From NCBI RefSeq assembly GCF_000306675.2, contig NZ_CP024871.1, forward strand, positions 3,752,501 through 3,815,263: a DNA stretch of 62,763 nucleotides, in the 5' to 3' direction. A model generated the notes under the pieces. The model was given only the letters and a program-made list of their open reading frames with translations. It ran no database searches and was not told the origin of the DNA. Source of the DNA: Leptospira mayottensis 200901116. Lineage in GTDB: Bacteria; Spirochaetota; Leptospiria; Leptospirales; Leptospiraceae. The first letter of the stretch is position 1; the number at the start of each line of letters is the position of its first letter. Positions 30,889-58,361 of this stretch are shown piece by piece. The position numbers were made by a program, and so were the translations under genes.

Positions 30889-31218
30889 TCACTCTGTCGG
30901 TTTAAACAAATCCTTTATGGCGTCTTTCGCCTTAGACTGATTAAAATCATCCCGATCGATCAATATCAGATCAAGATTTTCCTTTTCAAGACGATTGAGA
31001 ATTTTTGCAATTTCAGTTTGAGATTTAGAATTGGTCGCCAAATAACGAAACTTCGTTTTACATTCGGGACAGTTTTTATCTTTCGTATAATTTAGACCAA
31101 GATGTTTGCAGTTCCCGCAAGTCCCGTAGAAGTCGTCGATTAACATCAATTGAGAAGAAATCTCGGAGACGCTTAACTTCTTCCAAACCCGGACGTATTT
31201 TTTATCGTCAGTCTGCAT
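30889..31218 (-). CDS. Hypothetical zinc-ribbon protein
   Basis: This 109-residue cytoplasmic protein carries two CxxC knuckles, CGNCKHLG and CPECKTKF, sixteen residues apart, which should bind one zinc ion. The C-terminal half (EIAKILNRLEKENLDLILID, then DAIKDLFKP) looks like a small alpha/beta piece. The family is not recognised. It is convergent with the coiled-coil membrane protein gene, 17 bp apart. Confidence 0.7.
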   Translation of the reverse strand: MQTDDKKYVRVWKKLSVSEISSQLMLIDDFYGTCGNCKHLGLNYTKDKNCPECKTKFRYLATNSKSQTEIAKILNRLEKENLDLILIDRDDFNQSKAKDAIKDLFKPTE

Positions 31219-31626
31219 ATCTCATTTGGATAATGACAATCTTTTTTTAGTCAAGACAAAACCGGATAGTTAGCTCGATAATATCCTAAACCTCGTTCAT
31301 TTCATTGATAAAAATGACAACCGGATACAAATCGAATTGTGTAGTTATAAACGATATTCAAAGGAAGACCTAAACTTAGAAATTTTCTGCAAATATCATT
31401 CGTTAAGGATTTTCCGTTTTTTTATTTTAACTGATCATATTCAGTTAAAATATTGCTTCGTCTTTGGATTTAAGAAGACCCATTCTTTTTCGAAAAGAAA
31501 TCTTTTAATCCATATTCAGCATTTTATTTTTTCCTTTCGAAAATATGTCATCGATTCTTTTACCTTGACTTTTGATTTCTTAGATTCAAACTTTTTGAAA
31601 ATTTCAAAACGATTTAGGAATGCAAA
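31219..31626. other. Intergenic region before the TRL-like gene
   Basis: This is 408 bp of AT-rich sequence. A 97-codon plus-strand frame (31337-31630) is rich in Phe, Lys and His with no family signal and overlaps the next start, so I treat it as chance. The promoter of the lipoprotein pair should be here. Confidence 0.45.
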
Positions 31627-32001
31627 ATGAAACTATTATCGATAAGAACTTATCTTATTTTTTTTACTACGTTGATTGCAACCGAGAACTGCCTTTACAC
31701 AAACGTTAAAACGCCCGGCTGGTTTTACTCCCAAAGTTACACTGACGTTCGCGGAATGGAGCCTGTCGGAAAACTTTCTGGGCAGGCCTGTGGTGAAGGT
31801 TGGCTTTGGCTTGTTTACACGGGAGATGAAAGTTATGAGGCCGCGGTCCAAAACGCGATTCAGGACAAAGCCGATCTTCTTTTCGACGTGCAAACCGACT
31901 ATTACGTCAAATCAATATTTTTCAACCTCTACTTTTATAAGTGCACGCGGGTAACGGGAATTGGAGTTAAACTTCCGCAACGACTGATGAAAAAAGAGTA
32001 A
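31627..32001 (+). CDS. TRL-like family lipoprotein
   Basis: This 124-residue protein has a short signal peptide ending TTLIATENC, where the cysteine may be lipidated. It follows the TRL-like pattern found in many spirochaete lipoproteins: [33 protein letters not shown], a central helix [20 protein letters not shown], then [14 protein letters not shown]. The function is unknown. It is eight bases upstream of another lipoprotein gene, so the two are likely cotranscribed. Confidence 0.75.
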   Translation: MKLLSIRTYLIFFTTLIATENCLYTNVKTPGWFYSQSYTDVRGMEPVGKLSGQACGEGWLWLVYTGDESYEAAVQNAIQDKADLLFDVQTDYYVKSIFFNLYFYKCTRVTGIGVKLPQRLMKKE

Positions 32002-32009
32002 AAGAAAAA

Positions 32010-32603
32010 ATGAAATCCCAGATCAAAGTCAAAATTTTCCTCTTACTTTTGTTAAGTGGGATTTTATTCTTAGGGTGTGCGTTACCGATTGGAAATCGTA
32101 GAACTCTTGTTAAACGAAATCCAATGCCCTACCCAACGGATGCAATCCTATCCCCCGAAAACCATGTGTCCATAGCGGGAACTTACTTTAGAGATCCTTC
32201 AATCCATTACGGAAATGCTTCTACTCGGTTGCGTTTGTTTGGATTCGATGGATTTATACATTCCACTTCTTCTCTTCCACACAAAGATATGTTTCACGGC
32301 TCATTGGATGATTGGGATTGGTCTAAACACAGAATCATTCGTTTTGAAGGGCAAAGCCAAGGTTGCCAAAGAGGAGTAACATTGATTCTTCCTTTAAGAC
32401 AAGGAGAACGGGAAGCTTTAGTTCCGATATCTTTCGTTTTTGGAAAGACGAGTTTCTACGACGAACTCAAGCAAGAAATGAAAAAAAATAAAATCAAATC
32501 TCTATTCGATTCCAGATTGGACATAGAACAAACGGCTTATCTATTTTGGTTAATTCAGAAAAAATGTATTCGATTTAAAAGTTATGCTATTCAAGAATTT
32601 TGA
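32010..32603 (+). CDS. Hypothetical lipoprotein
   Basis: This 197-residue protein has a strong lipoprotein signal ([14 protein letters not shown]) with the acylated cysteine at about residue 23. The mature part contains [29 protein letters not shown] and a short acidic [14 protein letters not shown] loop. No family is recognised. It is the second gene of a likely operon, TRL-like - lipoprotein - DUF423 (gaps of 8 and 18 bp). Confidence 0.7.
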   Translation: MKSQIKVKIFLLLLLSGILFLGCALPIGNRRTLVKRNPMPYPTDAILSPENHVSIAGTYFRDPSIHYGNASTRLRLFGFDGFIHSTSSLPHKDMFHGSLDDWDWSKHRIIRFEGQSQGCQRGVTLILPLRQGEREALVPISFVFGKTSFYDELKQEMKKNKIKSLFDSRLDIEQTAYLFWLIQKKCIRFKSYAIQEF

Positions 32604-32621
32604 ATCGGGTTCATTGAGCAC

Positions 32622-33004
32622 ATGACGGGAAAACAAAGGACAATTCTTATACTTTCTTCCTTATCAGGATTTCTTGGAGTCGCCTTAGGTGCATTTGGCG
32701 CTCACGCTTTAAAACCGATTTTAAGTCCTGAATTATTCGTAATTTATGAAACGGGAAATCGGTATCATCTGATCCATAGTATTCCCCCTTTGATTTTAGC
32801 GATAACGGGATACGTAAACAACAGTCGACTTGTCTGGTTTTCTTCCATTCTATTTCTTACGGGAATTCTAGTATTTTCAGGATCCTTATACGCATTGGCG
32901 ATCGTAGGAATTAGAATATTAGGGGCAATTACTCCAGTTGGAGGAATCGCATTTTTAATCGCTTGGGGACTTCTTAGTTTTTACGCGATTCTATCAAAGA
33001 AAAA

Positions 33005-33008
<4 letters not shown>
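32622..33008 (+). CDS. DUF423 family small membrane protein
   Basis: This 128-residue inner-membrane protein has four predicted spans. The conserved start LSGFLGVALGAFGAHALKP and the YETGNRYHLIHSIPPLIL segment are diagnostic of DUF423 (YgdD-like). FSGSLYALAI and GAITPVGGIAFLIAWGLL complete the family pattern. The role is unknown. Its stop codon overlaps that of the convergent FliG-like gene by four bases. Confidence 0.9.
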
Positions 33009-34880
<1,872 letters not shown>

Positions 34881-34885
34881 CTCAG

Positions 34886-34921
<36 letters not shown>

Positions 34922-34955
34922 CCCTAACCACAAAAAAATGATTTTTGCGCGAATC

Positions 34956-35536
<581 letters not shown>

Positions 35537-35580
35537 AGATGTAGAAAAAGAATGCTTTCTAATTTCAAGTCTTGTCAAGC

Positions 35581-36639
<1,059 letters not shown>

Positions 36640-36848
36640 GTTTCCTCGTTTTATTTCGTTATTACACGGAGAAATGAACAATTCCGATCGTCACGCAAAA
36701 AAGAAGAAAGACCGCATACAGAAAATTATCAATTTATAAGAATTACTATTCAACCGGAAATACGATATAAATATCCCGTTTGACGAAATGGTCTGTCTGA
36801 AAACTATGTAGGAAATTTAAAAAATTTTTCATTTTTAGGAATTGTGCC

Positions 36849-37786
<938 letters not shown>

Positions 37787-37800
37787 TTGTTTTCAATTCA

Positions 37801-37836
37801 AAAAAGCCGAGAAAATTCGATTTCTTTCGGCTTTTT
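37801..37836. terminator. Rho-independent terminator after fnr
   Basis: AAAAAGCCGA pairs perfectly with TCGGCTTTTT around a 16-base spacer with further A/T pairing. T-runs occur on both strands, so it can act in either direction. It lies 15 bases after the fnr stop. Confidence 0.85.
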
Positions 37837-38030
37837 CATTTTAGAATCTCGAAGAATATTATAAAAAACAATTCGATGAAATTCATATCCCCTATTTATA
37901 TTGGTAGAAGAATTAGCTCCATAGGAGACATTGTTCTGAACTTAGCAAGAGGATAGTTTAGTTTTACAATTTCGGGTCCCATTGTATAGAAGCGTTGGGA
38001 TAACTATAAATTTTACTAGGAGAATTAAAT

Positions 38031-38249
38031 ATGGGAATCATTATTCGTGACGTAGATAAAGGCAGAGGCGAAGTGATTCGAGTGGAAGTTTCAGAATATA
38101 AAGGGATTAAGTACCTCAATCTCCGAGTTTGGTATACCGATAAAGACGGAGAAAAAAAGCCGACTCAGAAAGGGATTGCAATCCCACCAGAACTCTACGA
38201 CGAAATCAAAAAAGCAGTCATCGAAGCCGAAAATGAAGTAAAAAGCTAA
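38031..38249 (+). CDS. PC4/YdbC-like ssDNA-binding transcriptional coactivator family
   Basis: This 72-residue protein has the PC4 fold pattern: strands in [20 protein letters not shown] and [19 protein letters not shown], then a single helix [19 protein letters not shown]. Bacterial PC4-like proteins (YdbC) bind single-stranded DNA or RNA as dimers. TAGGAGAA lies nine bases before the ATG. Single gene; the role in this organism is unknown. Confidence 0.85.
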   Translation: MGIIIRDVDKGRGEVIRVEVSEYKGIKYLNLRVWYTDKDGEKKPTQKGIAIPPELYDEIKKAVIEAENEVKS

Positions 38250-38470
38250 AATTCATTTTTATGTTTGATATAAGTTTTTTCATCCAATCCAACCTTGTCA
38301 TGGAACAGTAGCGCCTTTTAACTTTCCAAATAAAGTAAAACGAATAAAAGATAACAGACACTTTGAGTCATTAGACTGAAATTCAATCGTATATATGTCT
38401 ATGCAAGTGAAATGAAAATATATTAACAAGAAAAACAAAACCATCACCTTAGGACAGTATTACCAATCTT

Positions 38471-38803
38471 TTAAAAAAGCGAACGCCGGTTTTTTTCGGC
38501 GACACTTTCTCCGATACAAAGCCTAAAGTTGGAATCCCCTTTAAAATCACCGACACTTTTTAGATTTTCGGAAGCTTTTACGAGTTTTTCTTCCCAAGAT
38601 TTTCGTACAGTTTCTGCGACCGCATAATCTTCTTTTACCATAGCGGTGTTCATCGTGTCCATGTCGCGAGTGGAGTCGTTCAAGATATCCATAATCTTAT
38701 TGTTATACGAAACCGGATCTTGAGAATTACATCCGTAAGTCAAAAGAAGAATACCACCGATTATCATAAAAACTATTGTCAGTTTTTGTATTTTCATGCG
38801 CAC
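38471..38803 (-). CDS. Lipoprotein of the LIC11966-like surface family, probably C-terminally truncated
   Basis: This 110-residue product has a lipoprotein signal ending LLTYGCNS. Its body SYNNKIMDILNDSTRDMDTM and VRKSWEEKLVKASENLK matches a leptospiral surface-lipoprotein family I know by the name LIC11966, whose members continue as a helical bundle. Here the sequence stops soon after GDFKGDSNF with an odd tail (RLCIGESVAEKNRRSLF), and the last codons coincide with a hairpin and T-run. I infer truncation of the original C-terminus. Confidence 0.6.
   Translation of the reverse strand: MRMKIQKLTIVFMIIGGILLLTYGCNSQDPVSYNNKIMDILNDSTRDMDTMNTAMVKEDYAVAETVRKSWEEKLVKASENLKSVGDFKGDSNFRLCIGESVAEKNRRSLF
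38472..38501 (-). terminator. Terminator overlapping the 3' end of the truncated lipoprotein gene
   Basis: On the minus strand CGCCG pairs with CGGCG around an AAAAAAAC loop, then TTCGCTTTTTT follows. It lies within the last ten codons of the lipoprotein gene, which is unusual and fits a gene end that was displaced upstream. Confidence 0.6.
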
Positions 38804-38959
38804 AGGGTTCCAATTTAGAATTACAACTTTATTTTAATGAAGAACCTTTGAATCGATTTTAAAAATTATAAATAGAAATCACTTGTTATCAATAAAAAAG
38901 ATTATAGTTTGTCATTCGATTTCCAGTTGTATAAGCTTAATTCGTTAAGTGTCATTACC

Positions 38960-39056
38960 GGCTTTGGGTTTCTTACAGATAAGCAATGGAACAGACCGGT
39001 CATCAAGGGAAAGCCGATTCGTAGAAGAAATTTTCGTGCGATTGAGGAAAAAATTT
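38960..39056 (+). pseudogene. IS5-like transposase N-terminal remnant
   Basis: The frame at 38972 reads LTDKQWNR, the standard opening of IS5/IS1031-type transposases. After a frameshift, DRSSRESRFVEEIFVRLR (38994 onward) matches the following DNR.FVEA...R block of that family. It ends directly at the left end of a MITE-A copy. No product is possible. Resemblance is short, so the call is tentative. Confidence 0.4.
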
Positions 39057-39206
39057 ATAGCCTGTCTTAAAAACCTTAAAAGAAATCAGTCACAATGATT
39101 CAATAAGTTCGTAATAAAATATAGAAGTTCCACAAATTAAATCCCTTTGGTAGTTTACGAGCTTTCGAGCATATTTTATAATTGTTAAGTTCTCGTCGAG
39201 GTTTTG
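39057..39206. repeat. MITE-A repeat copy 4 (right end lost)
   Basis: It begins about TAGCCTGTCTTAAAAACCTT and keeps the interior blocks TTCAATAAGTTCGTAATAAA and GAGCTTTCGAGCATATTTTA, in the same orientation as the copy at 5184. The right inverted end is missing or too worn to see after GAGGTTTTGA at about 39206. Confidence 0.65.
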
Positions 39207-39236
39207 ATTTTATTGGATTCATAATCGCATAGAAAC

Positions 39237-39500
39237 AAACGAAAGTTTATTGTTTTCAAATCTTTGCAAAGAATTCGGAATCAGTCGTAAGACAGATTAG
39301 AAGCATTTAAGATAATACGAATGAAAAAATCAGTTCTTAATCTAAAAATCCCAAAAAACATCCACACGAGACTCTGGAAAACGTTGTAATTCTTCATAAT
39401 GCAAACAAGAGAAAAGTATTCTACTTGGAGTCGAAAATTTAAGGTCAATTGGAACGTCCGGGGTTTTAAAAGACGGAAGCAAAGGATCGAAAAATTAACA
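39237..39500 (+). pseudogene. IS481-like transposase remnant
   Basis: NESLLFSNLCKEFGISRKTD (from about 39238) matches the helix-turn-helix of IS481-type transposases, followed by an in-frame stop where Trp is usual. Further pieces are HPHETLENVV and, in another frame, YSTWSRKFKVNWNVRGF, which parallels the TWGPRKI..L..RG segment of the same family. Stops and frameshifts make it non-functional. Identification rests on motif order only. Confidence 0.4.
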
Positions 39501-39506
39501 TTAGGA

Positions 39507-39532
39507 AACCTCTATAAAATGAATTTTTCATT
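39507..39532. repeat. 26-bp sequence shared with 7654-7679
   Basis: The 26 bases beginning AACCTCTATAAAATGAAT are identical at both sites, and weaker similarity continues downstream (a TTTATGAAGCAATTT-like block). Both lie in repeat-rich gaps, so this is probably the edge of another dispersed element. Confidence 0.55.
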
Positions 39533-39615
39533 TAGAGATTGGTAACAAAATGATGATTTTATGAAGCAATTTAATTTTAGGATTGTTATCTTTTTGATTT
39601 ACAGAGGCTCTTTTT

Positions 39616-40105
<490 letters not shown>

Positions 40106-40115
40106 TCTGAAAGCT

Positions 40116-41676
<1,561 letters not shown>

Positions 41677-41680
41677 CATT

Positions 41681-42020
41681 ATGCTTGGTAAAATAAAAAA
41701 CCTATCAGAACTTCTCTCCAACATGGGGGCCTTCCGAGAAAAAATGGAAGATGTAAAAAAGCGCATCGCCCTAATACGAGTAGTAGGAGACGCAGGTGCG
41801 GGAATGGTAACCGTTACGGCTACAGGGGAAGGACAAATTATTAACGTGTTCATCAATAAACAACTCTTCGATTCAGATGATAATAAAATGTTAGAAGATC
41901 TTGTTATGGCCGCGACAAACGACGCCCTCAAAAAAGCGAAAGAAGCAACTGCTTATGAGTTTCAATCTGTATCCGGGGGTTTGGACTTTTCCGAAATTTC
42001 CAAAATGTTCGGCGGAAATT

Positions 42021-42028
<8 letters not shown>
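41681..42028 (+). CDS. YbaB/EbfC family nucleoid-associated protein
   Basis: This 115-residue DNA-binding protein forms a tweezer-like dimer. Family segments are [36 protein letters not shown] and [19 protein letters not shown]. Relatives bind DNA as nucleoid proteins (EbfC in Borrelia). It sits four bases after dnaX, and recR begins inside its last codons, so all three should be translated from one message. Confidence 0.95.
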
Positions 42029-42614
<586 letters not shown>

Positions 42615-42616
42615 TT

Positions 42617-44191
<1,575 letters not shown>

Positions 44192-44194
44192 GAA

Positions 44195-45037
<843 letters not shown>

Positions 45038-45099
45038 GAAACAAATGGTAGATTAATCCTTATTTTTTTCCAGAGCATTTTAAACGAAAAAAATAATTT

Positions 45100-46701
<1,602 letters not shown>

Positions 46702-47126
46702 AACAACCTATGTTTATTATCCGTTTTTTTGATAAAAACCTGAGTTCAAAAATCAGAAAAATGAAAAAATTAATTTAGAGTCTGTCTCAAAACCTGAAGA
46801 GAAACCAGTACAATCATTCAGTAAGTTCGTAATAAAATACAGGAGTTCCAGAGATTACGTCCCTTTGGTAGTTTACGAGCTTTTTAACAGACTTTACTGT
46901 TATTAAACTCCTGTAGAACAATCTGAAGTTTTGGGGCAGATTCTTAATATTTTCGGATTAAAAACTCGATACTATTAAGCTATTAAATGCCACTTTTCTA
47001 AAAAACTACAAATCCAATATCGTTGTTTTATTGCAGATAAACTTTATGAAATTAACATTAAAATAAGTTCAAAATGAATACAATATATTCAATTATACTA
47101 ATATACTTGAAAAATGACAAATCGAT
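46702..47126. other. Intergenic region with MITE-A copy
   Basis: These 425 bp lie between the serS 3' end and the OmpA-family start. They hold MITE-A copy 5 (46777-46945). The rest is AT-rich with no gene. Confidence 0.6.
46777..46945. repeat. MITE-A repeat copy 5
   Basis: This 169-bp element begins AGAGTCTGTCTCAAAACCTG and ends in an inverted copy (read inward AAGAATCTGCCCCAAAACTT). It has the shared interior TTCAGTAAGTTCGTAATAAA and CCCTTTGGTAGTTTACGAGC. Same orientation as the copies at 5184 and 39057. Confidence 0.8.
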
Positions 47127-49249
<2,123 letters not shown>

Positions 49250-49302
49250 TCTTCAGACAAGTAAAAGTATTCGGCTAAAGACCAAGTTTCGGGACATAAA
49301 CC

Positions 49303-50666
<1,364 letters not shown>

Positions 50667-50670
<4 letters not shown>

Positions 50671-51182
50671 AAGTACTTATACCTCCTTATCAACCACCTA
50701 GAAAAGAAACAGAGACCAGACAAACTTCCAAAGGCAAGAAGAATGAAATCTCTTCCTTGAATGGAAGTAATTTTTCAAATCAAACCGAAGCAATTGAACC
50801 GGCGACCTCATCCTCTTTTTTAGATATTTTAGAAGAAATCGTTCCTTCCGGATCCGAAACGACAAAAGATTTAAACGCTCTTTGGAAGGAACTTCCCGAC
50901 ATTGAAAAAAGATTTTTGGATCTGCCTTCCATTGAAAATTTAGAAGCATATCAAAAACATATTCAAGCCATTACAAAAGCCGTGATCGATCAGAATATGA
51001 GAGTGGAAACTCTTTCTAGAAGGATGAAAGGAGAAGCCAAGAAGATCTATCACGTCGTGAAGATCATCGATGAAAAAATTCAAATTCTCGCCGAACTCAT
51101 TATGAACGAGGGAAACTCTGCTTTTAAACTTCTAAAATCACTGACGGATATCCGGGGGCTTTTGTTGGATATTCAGGAATAG
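50667..51182 (+). CDS. YaaR-family (DUF327) protein
   Basis: This 171-residue protein starts at a TTG overlapping the bactofilin stop (TTGA). After a disordered N-terminus of about 45 residues comes the YaaR/DUF327 helical domain: SFLDILEEIVPSGSETTKD, then IENLEAYQKHIQAITKAVID and KIYHVVKIIDEKIQILAELI. The function is unknown; relatives in Firmicutes lie near DNA replication genes. Third gene of the M23-bactofilin operon, so a role in envelope shape is inferred from context only. Confidence 0.85.
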
Positions 51183-51190
51183 TCAAAAAC

Positions 51191-51675
<485 letters not shown>

Positions 51676-51783
51676 ATGGATTTAAAATTTTATTCTTCAA
51701 ACGATGAAATAAAAAAAATTTATTCAGGAAACCCTGGTATTGGGTTTCACATTATTTTTAGAGGTTATCTCAAAAACTCCTAA
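51676..51783 (+). pseudogene. N-terminal fragment of a hypothetical gene cut by the IS5-type element
   Basis: An ATG at 51676 with GAGGATATAG ahead opens a well-formed start, MDLKFYSSNDEIKKIYSG, then NPGIGFHIIF. At 51761 the frame enters the terminal repeat of the insertion element and ends at a TAA at 51781. About 28 native codons remain. The rest of the gene is not found on the far side of the element, where parB begins. No family can be assigned from so little. Confidence 0.5.
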
Positions 51784-52380
51784 TAACGACCATGATACAT
51801 GCGAGTATCAGAATTCCATAAAAGTTTTGATCGTTTCGTTCGTATCGAGTTGCAAATCTTCTGAAGTTCTGTAGCCAAGAAAAAGTTCGTTCAATTTTCC
51901 ATCTTCCGCGATATTTCCGCAGCTTACGTCCATCCTGTGTCTTTTTCTTTTTTCGATTTGATTTGTGTGGAGCGATCAAATTTACTTTATATTTCTTTTT
52001 AAGATATTCATCTAAAGGATCAGAATCGTAAGCAAGATCTCCGACTAAATCTTTGATTTTGCTTTTGACTTTTTTGCGGATGATTGGGCCTTCTGAGAGC
52101 TTGCTTTCATGCGGCGAAGCACTTTCAATCCCGGCGGAGATAGGAATACCATTTTTGTCGACGATAACCATGACTTTTGTACCCTTTCCCCGTTTAGTTT
52201 TGCCAATACGTGGGCCCTTTTTTTCCAGGAGCAAAAGTCCCGTCAATGAAACACGTGCTTAAATCCATCTTGCCTCTTATTTCTAAATCATGAAGAAGCG
52301 CTTCTAAAATTTTATCCAGGCTTCCATTTTTGCGCCATTCTTGAAATCTTCGATGGCATGTTTGATATGCGGGATATCTA
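51761..52380 (-). mobile_element. Truncated IS5-family (IS427-like) insertion element
   Basis: The right terminal repeat GAGGTTATCTCAAAAACTCC starts at 51761. Transposase coding follows on the minus strand: a C-terminal frame (51770 to about 52246) with VMVIVDKNGIPISAGIESAS, DLAYDSDPLDEYLKKKYKV and RGRWKIERTFSWLQNF (DDE-type), and an upstream frame (about 52200-52380) with YQTCHRRFQEWRKNG and STCFIDGTFAPGKKG. The frames meet at an A7 run followed by GGG, where IS5 relatives use frameshifting or a base has been gained. The first 50-60 codons and left terminal repeat are missing; the element stops about 15 bp from the parB stop. It is not able to move by itself. Confidence 0.8.
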
Positions 52381-52393
52381 TTATATAATATTC

Positions 52394-53266
<873 letters not shown>

Positions 53267-53268
53267 TT

Positions 53269-54772
<1,504 letters not shown>

Positions 54773-55005
54773 GATGCTAAAATAGAATTTTTATCCGTCT
54801 TGTCGTCACAGATTCTTTTCAAGAATTGGAAATTTAAAAAGTACAATTTCGGATTTATTTTTCGATTCAGAAAATTTTTTTTAAACTCGGGGTTTCTATT
54901 TTTGAGCAAATCGGTTTTGTTTTTTAGGAAGAAATTAAAATTCCAAGAGTTGTTTCAAAAATGGTTTCTATCATTGTACAGGGTTTTTTAAAAGCAAATA
55001 GAACG

Positions 55006-55020
55006 TTTTGAGATAACTTC
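55006..55020. repeat. Solo IS5-type terminal repeat remnant
   Basis: TTTTGAGATAACTTC differs at one base from the inverse of the terminal repeat at 51761 (GAGGTTATCTCAAAA) and faces it. No transposase sequence lies beside it. It could be the lost left end of the element near parB, an end of a second copy, or chance. Confidence 0.35.
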
Positions 55021-55166
55021 TAGAAATATTTTGATCCTCTTAACTAAACTTACATCAAACTAGAAAAATATTTTTGAAAAGTAAGTTCATAAAATGAAAA
55101 CTCCCGTACTTTATAAATTTATAAAAAAAATTTTCACAAATAATATAAATCCAATAAAATCAAACC

Positions 55167-55344
55167 AGAACCTGTTCCAAAACCCCGGAATATAAGAACC
55201 TAGACGAGAACTGAACAATTATAAAATATGCTCGAAAACTTGTTAACTACCAAAAGAACTTAATTTGTAAGAACTTCTATATTTTATTACGAACTTATTG
55301 AATGATTGTAACTGATTTTTTTAAGATTTTTAAGACAAGTTCTT
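55167..55344. repeat. MITE-A repeat copy 6 (inverted orientation)
   Basis: This 178-bp element begins AGAACCTGTTCCAAAACCCC and ends AAGACAAGTTCTT. Apart from scattered changes it is the same as the copy at 7389 and the reverse complement of those at 5184, 39057 and 46777. Confidence 0.8.
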
Positions 55345-55603
55345 AGTAAAAATCAAGGAAATAAATTAAACTTTTACAATTCAATTCCAGTTTTTAGAAT
55401 TATGAGAAATCGAAACGAAAACAAGTTATCACTTTTGAATTTAAAATTGCATCTTAATTTTGAATTTCGTATAATATCCTGGCTATAAACTAAAAGCCGA
55501 CCGAGGGTTTTCTAAAATTTTTTTAAGCGACGCTTTAAAGAACGTGTTCCAAAAAATAATTTTTTAAAAACGATTTTCTTTGTTTTTCAAACTGTATAAT
55601 TTT

Positions 55604-55648
55604 ATTTTTACTGTGGATACTTTTAAATAAAATACCTACAGTAAAAAT
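55604..55648. repeat. Inverted repeat downstream of the M20 peptidase gene
   Basis: ATTTTTACTGT and ACAGTAAAAAT form an 11-bp perfect stem with a 23-base loop, about 29 bases after the minus-strand peptidase stop. The position suits a weak terminator, but GC content in the stem is low. Confidence 0.4.
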
Positions 55649-55676
55649 TTTCGCTTTCAGCTTGAACTTTTAAAAT

Positions 55677-57131
<1,455 letters not shown>

Positions 57132-57286
57132 TTGTAATTCTCCTAGGTGCGGAAGAAAATAATGTGCTTCGATTTCCTTTCAAGGCATTTACACTGAAAA
57201 ATCAAATGCTTTTTCAATCCTCATTTTCGATTTTCCAGTTAATCTTTTGAATCGGTTTCCGATGATTGTAGGGTAGAGGTTATAAT

Positions 57287-58015
57287 ATGATCCGAATTTC
57301 ATTTTTTCTTTTGTTCTTTCCTGGAATACTCTTCGCAATAACTCCTGGCAAGTGGTCTCATATCGATAAATACATCTTTGGAAACAATATCAATGGCCCG
57401 GTAAAAGAAATCGTAAAGAACACAAAGGGCCAAGTTGTTTATACCGCGACGTATGAATATGACACTTCCGGAAAGTTGATTAAAGAGACCTACTTGGATG
57501 CGGATGGTAAAGCGGACGGTTCAACCGTATTTCGATACAGAGACGGCAAGGTTGTTCGTGAAGAACTCTTCGATAAAGAGAATGTTCTTCTGGAAACCAA
57601 AACATTTCGCTATAACCCGAAAGGCCAGATTGACCTCGTAGAAGTTTTTGATCGTGAAAATAAACTCCTTTTAAAATCCAATATCACTTCTTGGAACAAA
57701 GACTTCGTAAAATCAGGGCAAACCAATTGGTCAGACTCGAAAGAGATGGAAAAGTTCACCTTGGTTCAAGATACAAAGAATCCAAGAATGTTGATCCAAA
57801 ACATTTATAACGAAGAAAAAAAACAGATCGCTTCGACTAAATTTGAATACGACGAAAAAGGGAATTTACTCACTCGCACCAACATTCAAGGCGAGCAGGA
57901 AAGAAAAAATCAACTGAGCTACGGCTCCAATAACCGACTCCAAAGTTTTACGTTTCACGTGAAACAAAACAATAAATGGGAACTTCAAAAGACCCACGAG
58001 TTAATTTATAAGTAA
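57287..58015 (+). CDS. Secreted hypothetical protein with YD/RHS-like repeats, carrying a parS site
   Basis: This 242-residue protein has a signal peptide ([14 protein letters not shown]). It then carries several tandem strand units of the form [53 protein letters not shown] and [14 protein letters not shown]. These resemble YD/RHS or MORN-like beta repeats and suggest an elongated periplasmic or surface protein. Function unknown. Near its 3' end the DNA holds a canonical parS palindrome (57951-57966) encoded as TFHVKQN, so codon choice there is constrained. It is divergent from the M20 peptidase gene. Confidence 0.75.
   Translation: MIRISFFLLFFPGILFAITPGKWSHIDKYIFGNNINGPVKEIVKNTKGQVVYTATYEYDTSGKLIKETYLDADGKADGSTVFRYRDGKVVREELFDKENVLLETKTFRYNPKGQIDLVEVFDRENKLLLKSNITSWNKDFVKSGQTNWSDSKEMEKFTLVQDTKNPRMLIQNIYNEEKKQIASTKFEYDEKGNLLTRTNIQGEQERKNQLSYGSNNRLQSFTFHVKQNNKWELQKTHELIYK
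57951..57966. promoter_or_regulatory. parS: parS centromere site (ParB binding)
   Basis: CGTTTCACGTGAAACA contains the perfect 14-bp palindrome GTTTCACGTGAAAC and matches the canonical bacterial parS TGTTTCACGTGAAACA at 15 of 16 positions. It lies inside the coding sequence of the gene at 57287, about 4 kb from parA-parB and 0.5 kb from mnmG. Confidence 0.93.
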
Positions 58016-58021
58016 TCCCCC

Positions 58022-58055
58022 GAGAGCCGCTTTAATTTTTGAGTGCGGCCTCTTC
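58022..58055 (+). terminator. Probable terminator after the YD-repeat gene
   Basis: GAGAGCCGC pairs with GCGGCCTCTT (one bulge) around TTTAATTTTTGAGT, followed by TCTTTG. It lies six bases after the stop codon. The T-run is short, so termination may be partial. Confidence 0.55.
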
Positions 58056-58258
58056 TTTGATTCGATCTTCTAAGACTTTTTTTCTATTCACAAATTTTAG
58101 AAACATCCCCGATAAGATAAAATTCACTTTCTATGTTTATCTCAAAGTTCTTCGATCAACGAGTAAAAAATCACATTTCAGATCATGACTTTCTTTACAT
58201 AAACTTTTACATTTAAAGTTTTAGAACTGGTTAGTTTTAGTTTTTAACGAAAAAATTA

Positions 58259-58322
58259 AGAACTTTTCCTAAAACCTCGATAGAAATATCATTGGAACTC
58301 CTTCAGAAAACGAAGGAGTTCC
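58259..58322. repeat. Solo MITE-A-like end followed by a strong hairpin
   Basis: AGAACTTTTCCTAAAACCTC at 58259 resembles a worn MITE-A left end. It is followed by GGAACTCCTTC (58294-58304) and GAAGGAGTTCC (58312-58322), an 11-bp perfect inverted repeat with a 7-base loop and no T-run. The arrangement repeats what is seen at 14645. Confidence 0.5.
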
Positions 58323-58361
58323 CATAGACATCTCTGGGATAATTTATTCGCTTTTGAAAAA

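Larger units (their letters stand above)
54773..55676. other. Intergenic region with IS-end-like sequence and a MITE-A copy
   Basis: This is 904 bp between rsmG and the M20 peptidase gene. Contents: a 15-base match to the IS5-type terminal repeat at 55006-55020 (one mismatch), MITE-A copy 6 (55167-55344) and an inverted repeat at 55604-55648. A 74-codon plus-strand frame at 54767 is Phe/Lys-rich and probably chance. Confidence 0.55.

Noticed and set aside
31337..31630. 97-codon plus-strand frame before the TRL-like gene
   Set aside because: Composition (Phe, Lys, His, Ser) is that of translated AT-rich DNA, and it overlaps the real start at 31627.
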